64,000 bases of DNA, taken from NCBI RefSeq assembly GCF_033118175.1, contig NC_083696.1:32969001-33033000 (forward strand). The letters are read 5' to 3'. A program made the position numbers and the translations under genes. The notes below the pieces were generated by a model that did not search any database, was not told the origin of the DNA, and worked only from the letters and a program-made list of their open reading frames with translations. The DNA is from Dama dama. Taxonomy: Eukaryota; Chordata; Mammalia; Artiodactyla; Cervidae. This document shows, one piece after another, positions 12,901 through 24,854 of the stretch (the stretch's first letter is position 1; every line of letters begins with the position of its first letter).

Positions 12901-13215
12901 AACTGGTCAGTAAAAACTATTAATCAGTGAAATCTAGCACCACCCCTGACCCTGGTGGCACTTTTGAACATATCTCACTCCCTTTCTAAACAGTCTTCAA
13001 TTTTATATAGAAAGCAGATGCATCCACAGTAGGGACCACAGATGCTTAAGGTAAAGTTGCAACAGAGCACTGGGCCTTGATATTCCTTTCAACTAGAACT
13101 GCCTTCTGTCTGCATCTCACTACTCATGCACCCACCGAAAGAAGTTAAATCAGCAGCCTGTTACAAAATATTAATACATAGAGTATTGTTATTTTATTAG
13201 CAAACTGCTGTTTGT
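9991..13215. other. Unique intronic block (3.2 kb)
   Basis: Mostly unique AT-rich DNA. Notable only for a perfect tandem duplication of 17 bp (10540-10556 and 10557-10573) and a T11 run near 11090. Open frames of 60-90 aa (for example 11081-11353 plus) match nothing I know. No exon or RNA gene seen. Confidence 0.5.
10540..10573. repeat. Perfect 17-bp tandem duplication
   Basis: TACCCAGTAAGAGGGTA occurs twice back to back with no mismatch. Confidence 0.95.
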
Positions 13216-13221
13216 TCTCGT

Positions 13222-13440
13222 AAGGCAGAGGTCAGCAAACTTTTTCTGTAAAGGACCAGAGAGCAAATATTTTAGGCTTTGGGGGCTACACAGTCTCAGT
13301 CATAACTACTCAATTCTGACTCTGCAGCATAAAAGCAGTCAGTGACAAGCTATAAAGGAATGGGTAGGGCTTTGTGCCAATAAAACTTTATTTACAAAAA
13401 CAATGGGCCAGACTTGATTTATAGGCCTTAGTTCAACAAT
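13222..13440 (+). mobile_element. hAT-type MER DNA transposon remnant
   Basis: 'ggtcagcaaactttttctg' followed by 'aaaggaccagagagcaaatatttt', 'aggctttgggggc', and 'ccaataaaactttatttac'. This is a common non-autonomous mammalian hAT (MER1-group) element; the exact subfamily is not assigned. Two more copies lie at 47.8 and 57.5 kb in the same orientation. Confidence 0.75.
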
Positions 13441-13451
13441 TCTGTCTTGAG

Positions 13452-13722
13452 GGGATGCTGCTGCTGCGAAGTCACTTCAGTCGTGTCTGACTCCGTGCAA
13501 CCCCATAGACGGCAGCCCACCAGCCTCACCCGTCCCTGGGACTCTCCAGGCAAGAATACTGGAGTGGGTTGCCATTTCCTTTTCCAATGTACACATGCAT
13601 GCTAAGTCGCTTCAGTCATGTCTGACTCTGTGTGACCCCATGGATAGCAGCCTACCAGGCTTCTCTGTTCACAGGATTCTCTAGGCAAAAATACTGGAGT
13701 GAGCTGCCATTTCCTTCTCGAC
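13452..13722 (-). mobile_element. Bov-A2 SINE (dimer)
   Basis: Two BovA monomers in tandem, both minus: 13456-13588 (ATGCTGCTGCTGCGAAGTC...GCCATTTCCTTTTCC) and 13593-13720 (ATGCATGCTAAGTCGCTTC...GCCATTTCCTTCTCG). No tRNA-like head is present, which separates Bov-A2 from Bov-tA. Confidence 0.9.
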
Positions 13723-13954
13723 TTGAGGGGAAAGCTCAAATATTTTTTCTTCTCCTGTACTGGTGGAACTCTAATTGCACCATAGCCCAGAGGTCCCTAA
13801 TGGCAAGCATGTTAATCATAACCAGATTTTCAAAGAAAAAAATAATATACAGTCCCACCTATAGTGACTTATTTTCTATTTGCAAAATCTAGCTGCTAAG
13901 GGTCTTCTCTGACCCACTAGTGATGTAGGTTGTTAATGCTGGTGGTCATGGCCA

Positions 13955-14445
13955 TTTGGTCCTTGATATATACACAGTATTGATACCACATATAAAATAG
14001 ATGGGGCTTCCCTGGTGGCCCAGATGTTAAAGAAGCTGTCTACAATGCAGGAGACCCAGGTCCAATCTCTGGGTCAGGAAGCTTCCAGGGAGAAGGGAAT
14101 GGTTACCCACTCCAGTATTCTTGCCTGGAGAATTCCATAAACGGGGGAGCCTGTAGGTCTACATCCATCCATGTAGCGTCGCAAAGAGCCAGACATGATT
14201 TGAGTGACTAACATTTTCACTTTCACTTTTCATAAAATAGATAACTAATGAGAGCCTAATGTATAACACAAGAACTCTACTCAATGCTCTGTGGTGACCT
14301 AAACGGGAAGGAAATTCAAAAAACAGGGGAGGCAGGTATATGTATGGCTGATTCACTTTGCTTTACAACAGAAACTGATGCAACCTTGTAAAGCAATTAT
14401 ACTCCAATAAACTTAAAAAAAAAACAACCTAATAAAAAAGAATTG
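13955..14445 (+). mobile_element. Artiodactyl L1 3' UTR, split by a SINE
   Basis: The L1 3' end reads 'acacagtattgatacc...ataaaatagat' up to 14002 and resumes at 14232 with 'ataaaatagataactaatgagag'. It continues 'ctctactcaatgctctgtgg' and ends 'gcaattatactccaataaac' plus poly-A. Antisense to NTRK2. The SINE at 14003-14231 interrupts it. Confidence 0.88.
14003..14231 (+). mobile_element. Bov-tA SINE with 11-bp target-site duplication
   Basis: Full SINE from GGGGCTTCCCTGGTGGCCC to a 'ttttcactttcacttttc' tail. The 11-bp ATAAAATAGAT is perfect on both sides (13992-14002 and 14232-14242), which fixes the insertion edges and shows it is younger than the L1 it interrupts. Confidence 0.95.
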
Positions 14446-17135
14446 TCCTGATTTCTTCTTGGTGCCTCTGCTGTTTACTTGTCTTAGCAGTGGATAGAAA
14501 CAGTAGGAGGCTTCACCAGAAAAAAGTCCTACGTGGCATTAAGATTTCAGATGCAATGCACTGTGAAAAGTTCCTCAAATGTACACACTCTTCTCCTTTC
14601 TAACTAAACACCTCACCTCCCTTTTATTGAATAATATCTGAAGAACAGATAAGTCACCAGCACCCTGCTTGAAACGACTCATCACTCCTGAGACATCCCC
14701 TCGACAGGGGCAAAAGAATGCACAGCAGACATTTGGGCTGGCATGGTACACCCTTCTCAGAGAATCTTCTCCACTTGCAGACCAAGAAAACTCCTGAAGA
14801 TAATTTGTCTGACTGTGTCTAGACAAAAATCTGGGACAGTTAATGCAAAACCCTCTTTTTAAAAATTAACTTCTATTTTTGCTTTCCTCAACAAAGGCAA
14901 GATGGAGGAGGTGGTTGGAAACTGACATCTTGAACATGGCAGTTAAGTCGTCTTTTCAGTCTGGCCTGACCTTAAGCAATAAATTTATGTATTCCATCTT
15001 TTCACTTGTTAATTCATTTGCTTTATGCTGGAAGACAAACCCCCTTGGAAATGGGTGCATCATATTATTACCAAAAAAAATCAAGTTGTAAAGGAAGCTC
15101 TGAATCAGTGTTACCAGGTTTCCAACAGAGTTGATGCAGACCCATCAGATGTGCATCTATGTTTGGTGGGCTTTTTTTATTACTATTATTCATTAATATT
15201 TTTATTCTTGTCCATGTGCCCAGAGACCTTGGCAAGATGAACATTTTATAAATCTGATAAATAATTGAAGCCTCCCAATCAATACCACCCAAGGGAGAGG
15301 GACGGCAGCACTCAAGTCTGCATTAACGTCAAGGTCCTCCCTTCTAGTAAATGCTGAGGGAAGAAGACAAAGCCAGAGGCCAGGAGAAGCTCATCTCATT
15401 GGGGTGGGCTCACTGCAACAAGCCAGCTCCTTCTACTTGTCCCTCCGTGGCTTGGGGGAGAGAGGGCGGAGGAGAGCAAGTCAGTCCACTATGTCAGGCT
15501 CATATGATGGGTACAGGTAGGCTAAAAGATCAGGAGTTCCTGTGAAGCCCAGGCCCATGAGCTGGGCAGTTCACACAGGAGCGAGACTTGCACTTCAGGA
15601 GCTTCACTGGAACTGCAGTGTCTGGGCTGATGCTTAAACTCTGGGAAACGGTTTCAGTCAACACAGCAGTAAAGCGCTCCAGAGAGGGACTTCACAGAGC
15701 TCTGCAGCCAAACTAAGCCCAAGGGGAATTCCAGGGTCAGTCTCATAAGAGGGAGGCGCAAAGCCTCACGAGTGCTAAGAGGATCACCATGCTCCTCATC
15801 CATCCATAAACACAGGTGTCTGGTTCCCAAATATATGTCATTACGATTCTACCGATAACCCCTTTATAAAGACTCATCACTGGTTGGCACCTGAGCAGCT
15901 TTCTGCTTTTCTAGAAGTATCAGTGACGATCAAATGGCACCTACCGGCCTTTCCATAGAAGAGAAATAAGTTGAGCTGGCAGTTGGTTTATTTAAAGGAA
16001 GCAAATAGCTAAGCTGGTGGTAACCACAATGTAAAGGAAGACTTTAAAAAAGAAGAAAAAATCATACTGTTGGAAACAAACTACAAAAAATCATTTAGGC
16101 TATGATCCTGCCTTAAGGTAAGCCTATCTGTGAATTTCCAGGGGCAAACAGAACATACATTATTGTAGAAGATCGTGAAATGGGGGGGGGGGGGGGGGGG
16201 AGGGGGGCGGGAAGCTTCTACAAGCAAACTTGCATGGTCAAACTATCTTCACTGTCAAAAAATTATTAATTTTGACTGCTCTGCAACGGATTGCTCTTCT
16301 CCAAACACTTGAATTCTTTGAGAGCAGAGAAAAACACCAGAAGTCAAAGAAGAATTCTCTTCTGCAATCTTCTGGAAGATTTAGCCTCTACTTAGACATT
16401 CAAAGCCAAATGAAATCAACTACTTTGCAAGATAATCCATTTACAGGCAACAAAACTTATGCATTAAAAAGTTACCATTAGTCCAAATTTTCCTCTGCTA
16501 TTCTCCCTTGTACTATTTGCCAATTCTGTAAACATCTCTCAGAGTCTCTTCAGAGCTCTCTGAGTTATGTTTTATCTGTCAAACGAGGATGAGAACAGGT
16601 TCAGTACTTAAGCAGTGCAAGCCACACTATAAAGCGCCATAGGTGATCCCACTATTCATAAGACATAAACACTCTGTTTTCTTAATGTAAATTGCTCCCC
16701 TCCTGTAAGAGGCTTAGTTGAATGCCCAGACTGGAAGTTATTTACCTCCTAGAGTCTTTCTGATAGAACCAATCCTCAGTACAATCTAGGGATTCAGAAA
16801 CATTTTTTTCCCATGGTTTCTAAAAAATCTATTAATTGGACCTAAAATTAATAATAAATATGTCCTACTATCTATGGTTGGGTGATGATACTTTGTGGGT
16901 TCCTTGCATTTCTGTATATCTTACACTGAGAGGCAGTCACTGTTATTAGTTCTGGATTATCATTTTAAGGATGTTTGTATGGTAAACAGCCTTTAGAGAT
17001 AGAATATCTTTGGAGCAAAGGGAAAGTGTGTTTACTGCCCACTTTAAAAGATTCAGATTCCCTATGTCTGTGTCTCTGTTTCTGCTTTGCAAGGACCAGT
17101 ATAGCACAGGGAAGAAAAAAAAGGTACAATCTGTT
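14446..17135. other. Unique intronic block (2.7 kb)
   Basis: Unique DNA with a homopolymeric G tract at 16182-16200. Open frames up to 83 aa have no recognisable domains. No repeat family or exon recognised. Confidence 0.5.
16182..16211 (+). repeat. G-homopolymer tract (G19 A G6 C G3)
   Basis: Nineteen consecutive G, then AGGGGGGCGGG. Such a run can form a G-quadruplex on the plus strand (the template strand for NTRK2) and is also prone to assembly length error. Confidence 0.9.
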
Positions 17136-17138
17136 TGT

Positions 17139-17346
17139 AGGACACTGCTGTTTAGTCGCTAAGCCTGTCCAACACTTATGTGACCTCATGGACTGAAGCC
17201 CACCAAGTTCCTCTGTCTATGGGATTTTCCCAGGAAGAATACTAGAATGGGTTGCCATTTCCTTCTCTGGGGGATCTTTCCAACCCAAGGATTGAACCCA
17301 CATCTCCTGCATTAACAGGCAGGTTCTTTACCATCAGGCAAGCCCA
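17139..17346 (-). mobile_element. Bov-tA SINE
   Basis: Minus-strand copy from 'gacactgctgtttagtcgc' to 'ttctttaccatcaggcaagccc', with the BovA block 'ggaagaatactagaatggg'. Same orientation as NTRK2. Confidence 0.9.
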
Positions 17347-17372
17347 ACACATATATTGTAAAGAACCTGCCT

Positions 17373-17376
<4 letters not shown>

Positions 17377-17404
<28 letters not shown>
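17377..17404. repeat. (CA)14 microsatellite
   Basis: Fourteen uninterrupted CA units followed by TATATA. Confidence 0.97.
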
Positions 17405-17409
<5 letters not shown>

Positions 17410-17410
<1 letters not shown>

Positions 17411-17885
17411 GTAGGATATATATTGAACCAACCTAAAAATGAATTCCAACACACCTTAGGTGCAGACAAATACTGTTTGATTCCATGTATACAAGGTACC
17501 TAGAGGTCAATAGACCTGAGTGTGAGCAAGCTCCAAGAGTTGGTGATTGACAGGGAAGCCTGGCGAGCTGCAGTCCATGGGGTCACAAAGAGTCAGACAC
17601 GATGGAGTGACTGAACTGAACTGAGAATAGTCCAATTCATAGAGTCAGAAATACATTGGTAGATGCCAGGGGCCAGAGAGTGAAGGAATGGGGAGTTAGG
17701 GCTTAATGGGGACAGAGTTTCAATTTAGGAAGGTGAAAAATTCAGGAGATGGATGATGGTGAAAGCTACACAACAGTGTGAATGTTCTCAGTGCCACTGA
17801 ACTGTACAGATAAATATGGTTAAAATAATATGCTTTATATGACTTTTACAACAGTAAAAATATTTTAAAAAATTCAAGACTCCCT
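17410..17885 (+). mobile_element. Old L1 3'-end fragment, split by ART2 piece
   Basis: L1 3' UTR-type sequence: 'ttgattccatgtatacaaggtacctagaggtcaa', then after the insertion 'atagtccaattcatagagtcag', 'agatgccaggggccagagag', and 'ccactgaactgtacag' with 'ttacaacagtaaaaat'. Continuity across 17513-17628 shows the ART2 piece was inserted into it. Confidence 0.75.
17515..17628 (+). mobile_element. ART2/BovB 3' end fragment
   Basis: 'gagcaagctccaagagttggtgattgac' and 'gagctgcagtccatggggtc' with the tail CTGAACTGAACTGA. This is the 3' terminus shared by BovB and the ART2 SINE. About 110 bp, 5'-truncated. Confidence 0.88.
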
Positions 17886-18418
17886 AAATTTTGGGGTCCT
17901 TTTCTATAACACCACCCAGAATATGTGCAGACTTCTATCTGAGTCCATCTGCATCACCTCCGTGAGATGTGGATCAGAGAGAACTGATGTAAATATGCTG
18001 CTCATGCCACTTCCTGTGGAAAGAGTAAGAAAGCCCCAGGTCTTTGACTCAGGAGTCTCATGTCTTCTGCTGTCATCTATGAAACTGTGGCAAACCAACT
18101 TGTTGACTTGCAAGTAGAATAAAATCTCAGACCCTTCACTGTTCTCAATACCTGCTGCTGATAGAGCTTTTAAAAAGTAATCTATATCTATATTAATATC
18201 TCTGTCTACCCACTTACCTGCCTAATGAGGACTAATTATTTGCCTCAGAGATTCTTTATAGTTCTCTTGGGCAATCGTGTATAAGACAGCCCACAATGAA
18301 GTTACTGGGATGGAAACTGCAGAGCTGTTTCACTCTATTAAAGGTAGCCATAAGAAGCTAGGTAAAACGGGCATAAACAAAATGAAGATTAACCTTAATG
18401 TCATGTATGTACTCTAAG

Positions 18419-18582
18419 GCATGGCTTCTCAAACTTTAATGAACATATAAATCACCTGGGAATCTCATTAAAATGCAGATTTGAATTCAGGAGGTCTGGG
18501 ATGAAGCCCAAGTAACAATTTCCCAAGTGATGCTGATGATGCTGGTCCAAGGACTGCACTTTGACAGCAAGGCTCTAACAAC
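18419..18582 (+). mobile_element. MER5A-type hAT remnant
   Basis: 'ggcttctcaaactttaatg', 'aatcacctgggaatctcattaaaatgcaga', 'cccaagtgatgctgatgatgctggtcc' are diagnostic of MER5A. Confidence 0.85.
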
Positions 18583-18799
18583 AACTAATATATATTATAT
18601 GCATATTAACACTCTGATATTTGCATAAGCTCTAACATTTTTCATAAAAATATCTCCACCAATCCAGTAAGTCCATATGAATCACTGAATATTGGTCTAA
18701 GAAAGAACACTGAAAACATTCTTGAGTACATGATTATGAGTGCTTGTACACTTAAATGTGGGAAATATGAATATTTGTTATGAATTATCCTTCAGTAGA

Positions 18800-19442
18800 A
18801 ACAGTGGAAGACTTTATTTTTTGGGGGGCTCCAAAATCACTGCAGATGGTGACTGCAGTCATGCAATTAAAAGACGCTTACTCCTTGGAAGAAAAGTTAT
18901 GACCAACCTAGACAGCCTATTAAAAAGCAGAGACATTACTTTACCAACAAAGGTCTGTCTAGTCTATAGTTAGTCTAGTCTAGGCTATAGTTTTTCCTGT
19001 AGTAATGTATGGATGTAAGATTTGGACTAAAAAGAAAGCTGAGCACAGAAGAATTGATGCTTTTTAACTGTGGTATCAGAGAAGACTCTTGAGAGTCCCT
19101 TGGACTGCAAGGAGATACAACCAGTCCATCTCAAAGGCAGTCAGTCTTAAATATTCATTGGAAGGACTGATGCTGAAGCTGAAACTCCAATACTTTGGCC
19201 ACCTGATGCGAAGAGCTGACTCATTTGAAAAGACCCTGATGCTGGGAAAGATTGAAGGTGGAAGGAGAAGGGGACGACAGAGAATGAGGTGGTTGGATGG
19301 CATCACCGACCCAACGGACAAGAGCTTGAGTAAACTCCAAGAGTTGGCAATGGACAGGGAGGCCTGGTATGCTGCAATCCATGGAGTCGCAAAGAGTCGG
19401 ACACGACTGAGTGACTTAACTGAACTGAACTGAACTGAACTG
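18800..19442 (+). mobile_element. ART2-like / 5'-truncated BovB
   Basis: Begins 'cagtggaagactttattttttgggg' and runs through 'aaatcactgcagatggtgactgcag', 'agagtcccttggactgcaagg' and 'tttggccacctgatgcg' to a (TGAAC)n tail at about 19411-19440. A short duplication of 'gtctagtctatag' type sequence at 18955-18985 breaks the alignment. An open frame at 19089-19433 (114 aa) covers the C-terminal BovB ORF. Antisense to NTRK2. Confidence 0.9.
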
Positions 19443-20680
19443 ATCCTTCATTGTGAATTATAAACACATTCTATTCAAAGAACCAGTAGCAAAGGGAACA
19501 CACAGGAAAAGACCTTCCTAGAGAAGACAGAGTCTTTTGACTTTAGCAAGAATAAAAGAAACAGAGCAAATTACAATCTTACAGTTTATGTTGCTGGTAA
19601 CTGTATTTCTGGTAAAGCTTATGTTGATGGGTTAAGCATAACAGGGAAAGAGAACATAATATGTGGACATAAGACAGACTCTGGGAAAGCAAATATTCTG
19701 TGGGGGAAAACCCAGTGGGCAGGGCTTCAGGGGCCTGTGCTGTGGTCCCAACCCTATCACCCCCTTGCTGTGAGAGCTCAGAGAAGCAGTCTGTCCCCAC
19801 CTGGCCACTTCCTCACTCCTGCTTCTTGGCAGTAGGTTTCAATCAACCACACACAGAGACTCTCAGCCTCACAGACCCTTTTTTAAAGAGTGTCATCAGC
19901 CCAAATAAATCAATCTCTCTGTCTCATCTTATCCACTTGGGGGAAAGTTGGTGAGCCAATTTGAAAAGCATGGGAGAGGGTCCAGAAATAAATGAAAGGT
20001 GGAAATTTATTTTAGAATTGTATCGGGAAATACTTGGTTGCACTTTTACTTTATTCCTTTTCCTTCTTCCACTGTCTCCTTTTTTTCATTTCTTTGGTCT
20101 TCTCTTCTCCTTCCTCCTTTCCCGCTCTCTATACTCTCCCTTCAAAAAGATAGCCGGAAAGGCAGCAAGGTGTATTTCAGTATTCCACACATTTGTTTCT
20201 GGTGAGCTTAATGACTTGCTTTTAAATAGATTTCTGTGGTAAAATATGCTTAGGAAATCCTGGGTCAAACAGATAAGAAATGCAGCACTGCCTGCCACAT
20301 CAGTAAACAAAGATGTCATAGTCATCAGCAGCTGCAGTCCTCCAACGTGAGACAGTCAGCCCTGAGGAAACTCAGCAAAGAAAGGGAAACCTGCCATCTA
20401 GTAGCCATCACACTGCAGCCACTCCCTGTGGTGAGCCCTGAGGAAACACAGGATACTAGCCTCAGGCAGCTGAGGTGCACTTAATTCAAAGATATCTCTA
20501 CTGAGAACCGTCTCAACAGAGATGGTCTTTAATAGGCAATGTACACCCTGCCTCTCTGAGAGGGGACTGCAGGGTGCTGTGTTTTCTGTATTTGACAACA
20601 GGACCACATAAACCAGTCCTCCCCCTGCTAGGGTTCTGAAGAATTCACTCTGAGAGAGTTCTGGCACGAAGATTTTGGAT
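19443..20680. other. Unique intronic sequence
   Basis: Unique DNA with a pyrimidine-rich tract at about 20040-20150. Open frames (up to 105 aa on minus at 20398-20715) carry no recognisable domain. Confidence 0.5.
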
Positions 20681-20689
20681 GCCAGAAAC

Positions 20690-20850
20690 AAGCTATCGTG
20701 TTTCACCTCGAACAAGCCTTGGGCAAGTCATATAACCTAAGCCTCCAGTTTCCTCATGTGTAGCTAGGAGGTCGGTGACATCTAACAGATGGGGCTATTG
20801 AGGAGACAAGTAAGATGAAGTATAAAACGTGTCAGGCACAGAGCCCCCTC
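20690..20850 (+). repeat. MIR fragment
   Basis: 'gggcaagtcatataacctaagcctccagtttcctcatgtg' and 'tcaggcacagag' follow the MIR order on the plus strand. Confidence 0.6.
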
Positions 20851-22155
20851 TCCAACCAGGCTTTTAGATTCACAGGTGAGGTTAACCCGTGTCCCTTAAG
20901 GGCTAGCTGACAAAACATCCATCCTACTGAAAAACCACCCTTGGAGATGAGGCCACTGGCCTCTTTACTGACTAGTGTTGTCTAGTCCTATCCCCTCAAA
21001 CCTGAACATTCCCTTCTAGGGGCTTCCCACTCGGCTGTGTGCGCTTGTGACCACAATCCCAACAGATGACATTTACCAAATGAATAAGGAAGAGGAAAAA
21101 AAAAATTGAGATAGAAAAGGTCACAGAAAATAAGCAAAGGCAGAAATGAGGGCAGGTCAGAGAGTTTCAGGCATATCTGTCCTGAGGCAGCCTCAGTTTG
21201 GCCTCCTGAGGGGAAGCATGGCCTCAGGCAAGTAAAATATAACCTCTCTTCCATTTAAAAAATAAAGATAATGATGCCTTATCTCACAGCGCTGTGCCGA
21301 AGACTTAAGAGAGATCAGATATGTTACGCACTTAGCACAGAAGGTAGCACAGAGTTTATGTTGCTCAGAACAATAAAAGCAAAGCTAAATGTTCTTTTGA
21401 AGCTAAGGGGGAAATATAGATGCTGTTACTCGCAAATCCAATTCTTTGACTTCTAGATTGGAAACTGGATATTATGCTCCTTCTGAGGAAATGCCAGAAA
21501 AAGGAATACACACAGGGCATCATTTCCTACATCTGACTTCAGCTACACCCTGTGAGTGGTGGTAGATGTAGTTTCAATGCTGCCATTTTGAGTGAGTGAA
21601 AGAAAGAGAAAGAGAGTCTCTATTATCTAGTGGCCTCCAAAAAGATTAAAGTCAACAATGGAAAAACAATATCTCAGATTTGCTGAGAACCACTCCCCTG
21701 CACTCATCCCCTTCCTCACAGCAGTCAGGTACAGAGATCAACAAGACTCCCTCACCTCTTTCACCCACTACTACATTTTCCCCATGCCCTATACATTTAT
21801 CAATCTATTGTCATCTCCCTCTCTCTCTGTCCTCAGGGCCTATCACAGGGCAGGGTCTCTTGCTGGCCCAAAGCATTTGTTGAAGAAGTGAACAAATCCC
21901 ACATTAGTTATTTAATAAGCATGACCACTCAAGGATTTACAGTCTATCAAAATAATATGAAGACCATGAAAACAGAATTTTTTTTAAATAGTAATGTTAT
22001 TATAACTCATATGAACAGTTTTATTAATCACTTCTAACTCAAATAGCAAACCAAGGCAGCAAGTAAAACGTCATGACAGAAGCCAAGAAATCAACATAAA
22101 CAAGATCACTCTTCACTTTGAGATGTTCTAACCCTGCCTCTCAATGACTTCCTGA
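20851..22155. other. Unique intronic sequence
   Basis: Unique DNA; no exon, repeat or RNA gene recognised. Confidence 0.5.
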
Positions 22156-22159
22156 CCAA

Positions 22160-22430
22160 TCCCTAAATTCAGTAGCTCCCCTGTGACCTCAGGAATAATT
22201 CTAAACTCCGTGGCACACAAGAAGGCCTTTTGCATTTTGGTCATTGTCCATCTTACCGTTATCATCTCGTGTCATTGTCCTCTTGTATCTGCCCCTCCAG
22301 CAACATCCAAACTACTTGATAAGAACCTTCATGCTAGGACAGGTGCCTTCTCCACCCCCTCCTCCTTTACTCTACCTTCCAGACTTTACTAGAGGGCTGA
22401 CAACCCTCTGAAGCACTCTCTGATTTCTCT
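22160..22430. repeat. Probable L2 fragment
   Basis: 'gtgacctcaggaataattctaaactccgtggcacacaagaaggcc' matches the characteristic L2 3' ORF pattern 'cctcagaataaagtccaaactcc...aaggcc'. Followed by pyrimidine-rich L2-like sequence. Diverged. Confidence 0.55.
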
Positions 22431-22431
22431 C

Positions 22432-22610
22432 CAGTTCAGTTCAGTTCAGTCGCTCAGTCATGTCTGACTTTTTGTGACCCCATGAATCGCAGCATGCCAG
22501 GCCTCCCTATCCATCACCAACTGCCAGAGTCTACCCAAACCCATGTCCTTTGAGTCGGTGATGCCATCCAACTATCTCATCCTCTGTCATCCCCTTCTCC
22601 TCCTGCCCTC
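22432..22610 (-). mobile_element. ART2/BovB 3' end fragment
   Basis: Reverse complement: (CAGTT)n at 22434-22453, then 'cgctcagtcatgtctgac', 'atccatcaccaactgccagagtc' and 'tgatgccatccaactatctcatcctctgtc'. Same orientation as NTRK2. Confidence 0.9.
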
Positions 22611-22984
22611 AATAAATCAGCCCCCTCCTACATGGGGCTATTTAGATTACTGCCATGTCACCTTCTTAGATGTCAGACTTCCTCTGGACTACAAACTTCT
22701 GGAAGACAAGTAATGATGTACACATATTTACTCCCTGTGCCTGATACACTGTATACCCTCAGTAAGATGTTTATTGGAAGAATAAATAAATGGATGCATG
22801 TCCACTGTTACACACTTTCTATTCTCTCATCACTGTCCCTCCCAACTAATCAACTTTCAACCATTGACAAGAAACACTGAAAGGATCTGAGGTGAACTTT
22901 ATGAAACTTTAGGGAATACTTAATATCTACTGAGCACTATCTTATTAACCTTTAGATTAAATCAAAATTCCTCTCTGAAAGTGA

Positions 22985-23110
22985 AGCTGGTATGTTGATT
23001 TTACAGATTAAAAAAAGAGAGGGAGAGAAGGAAACTCAGAGAGGATAAGCCACCAAAAAAGAACTTAGCAGGACTTGAGTCCATGCTCCTTCGGCTACCC
23101 TATCTGAACT
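22985..23110 (-). repeat. MIR fragment
   Basis: 'gattttacagattaaaaaaag', 'ggaaactcagagaggataag' and 'ggacttgagtcc' give the minus-strand MIR order. Confidence 0.55.
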
Positions 23111-23434
23111 CAAATGCAAATTTCTTTTCATCCTTTATCATTTCAAAGGATGCTCTCTTTCCAATTGTCCTCCATTACAATTCTCACCTTTTAAACTATG
23201 TCCCCTAGCAGCCCTCAGATGGTGTCTGCCTACCAAATCTCTTCTAGCCTACTGAACACAACCCACATTCCTCTTTCTTCCAGATCCTCCTGCCCCAAAA
23301 ACCTGACCAAGTGTTTCCACTGCCTTCTAGTTCTTCAGGGTCTCTTCTGCCCAAGTCTCTTGGATGGCTTTGTAACAATTTGCAATAACATAGCATGTAC
23401 ACCAAATATGCATGGATCTTTGCTTTTTCCTTAT

Positions 23435-23541
23435 GGTGAAGTCGCTCAGTCGTGTCCGACTCTTTGTGACCCCATGGACAGTAGCCTGCACCAGGCTCCT
23501 CCATCCATGGGATTTTCTAGGCAAGAGTATTGGAGTGGGTT
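23435..23541 (-). mobile_element. BovA monomer SINE
   Basis: 'gaagtcgctcagtcgtgtccgac' to 'caagagtattggagtgggtt', a single BovA unit without the tRNA head. Close to consensus. Same orientation as NTRK2. Confidence 0.9.
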
Positions 23542-23559
23542 TTTTCCTTATAGTTTAGT

Positions 23560-24185
23560 TCAAAAGACATTTACTGACCTACTGACCATTAACTCTGACT
23601 TGCACCATACAAGTACTAAGGACACAGGGATTCAAAAACAAAATTGTTGACCTTGAGGAGATCTCACGTTAATGGGAGGGGTAATAAGTATGCATATTCC
23701 TTCAACATGATGGGTTAAGGGTTTTTCTGGATGATTATTCATGGTACAAACACAAACATGCTGTGGTAAGTTGCTTCAGTTGTGTCCAACTCTGTGAGAC
23801 CCCATAGGCTACTGCTTGCCAGGTTCCTATGCCCATGGGATTCTCCAGGCAAGAATACTGCACTGGGTTGCCATGTCCTCCTTCAGGGGATCTTCCTGAC
23901 CCAGGGATTGAACCCATGTCTCTTATGTCTAATCTGCATTGGCAGGCAGATTCTTTTACCACTAGTGCCACCCAGGGAGCCCATATGCAAATTCACAAAA
24001 AAAGAACTTTGTCCATTGTGAAGTATCAGAGAAAGCTTCCTGGAAGAAGTGATGCCTGAGCTTCATCTTTAAAAGATAAGTAAGAAATAATCAGACAAAG
24101 GAGTAGAGGAGGGCACTTGAGAAACAGGAAACAACTAGAGTTTGTAATAAGTGCTATCACCTTATAGAAAATTCAAAGACATCTG
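23560..24185 (+). repeat. Ancient mammalian repeat, split by a SINE
   Basis: 'agtactaaggacacagggattcaaaaac' and, beyond the SINE at 23758-23983, 'gagaaagcttcctggaagaagtgatg', 'aataatcagacaaaggag' follow a common old mammalian repeat ('...aggcactggggatacag...'). The family name is not assigned. A second copy is at 51.1-51.6 kb. Confidence 0.5.
23758..23983 (-). mobile_element. Bov-tA SINE
   Basis: 'catgctgtggtaagttgcttcag' through 'ctccaggcaagaatactgc' to 'taccactagtgccacccaggg'. Complete, minus, same orientation as NTRK2. Confidence 0.93.
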
Positions 24186-24850
24186 ATATGGTTTCTGTGT
24201 ACTCTTGTTGAAATTTTTACATGTGCAGGGTTTGTGTCCGCAACGAATAATTCAAACAGGTTCGGATACAGATGGCTGATGGAAGTCCATCTTGATGACC
24301 AAGCCATCATTGCCATTACCCTTCATTTTTTTCTTTAAGGATCTCTGTTTGGAACAGACTGATGATTCCTGTAGAGGAGTTAGGGCTCTCAGAACATGAT
24401 GCTCCATTTAGGGGCCAGGACAGTCATTTTCTAAATAGCATCCTGGTACAACACGGTCACAGCACTGAGCATGGCCATCCCGGAAAGAGAGCCGTGAGAG
24501 AAACCTCCAACCTCTGCTCTGGGAGCACATTCCTGGTGCCCTGCTTTGCTTTCCAACTTCTCTGGAATTCTGTTTTTCTATGAAACACCCCAGATTCGGT
24601 CATGAACTGGACAGAGAACTCCCTGTTCACAACAAATGGATGTGACTTGATTCAAGCACTTATTAGAAATCATTTTCAATCACTCCCATTCTGGGAAATT
24701 AAGTTTGGTGTTTGGTAATGCATTTTGCTATCACTTAATAAAGAGACGGTCTCCTCCAATATTAGTAAGTCATATGAACGTTGATGTTGGGATGCCTCTT
24801 TGATAGCATCTAGAAATAGAACTAGGCAAAGGAGTCAGCAGGGTAGCAGT
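24186..24850. other. Unique intronic sequence
   Basis: Unique DNA; an open frame of 73 aa (24362-24583) has no recognisable domain. Confidence 0.5.
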
Positions 24851-24854
24851 CAAA

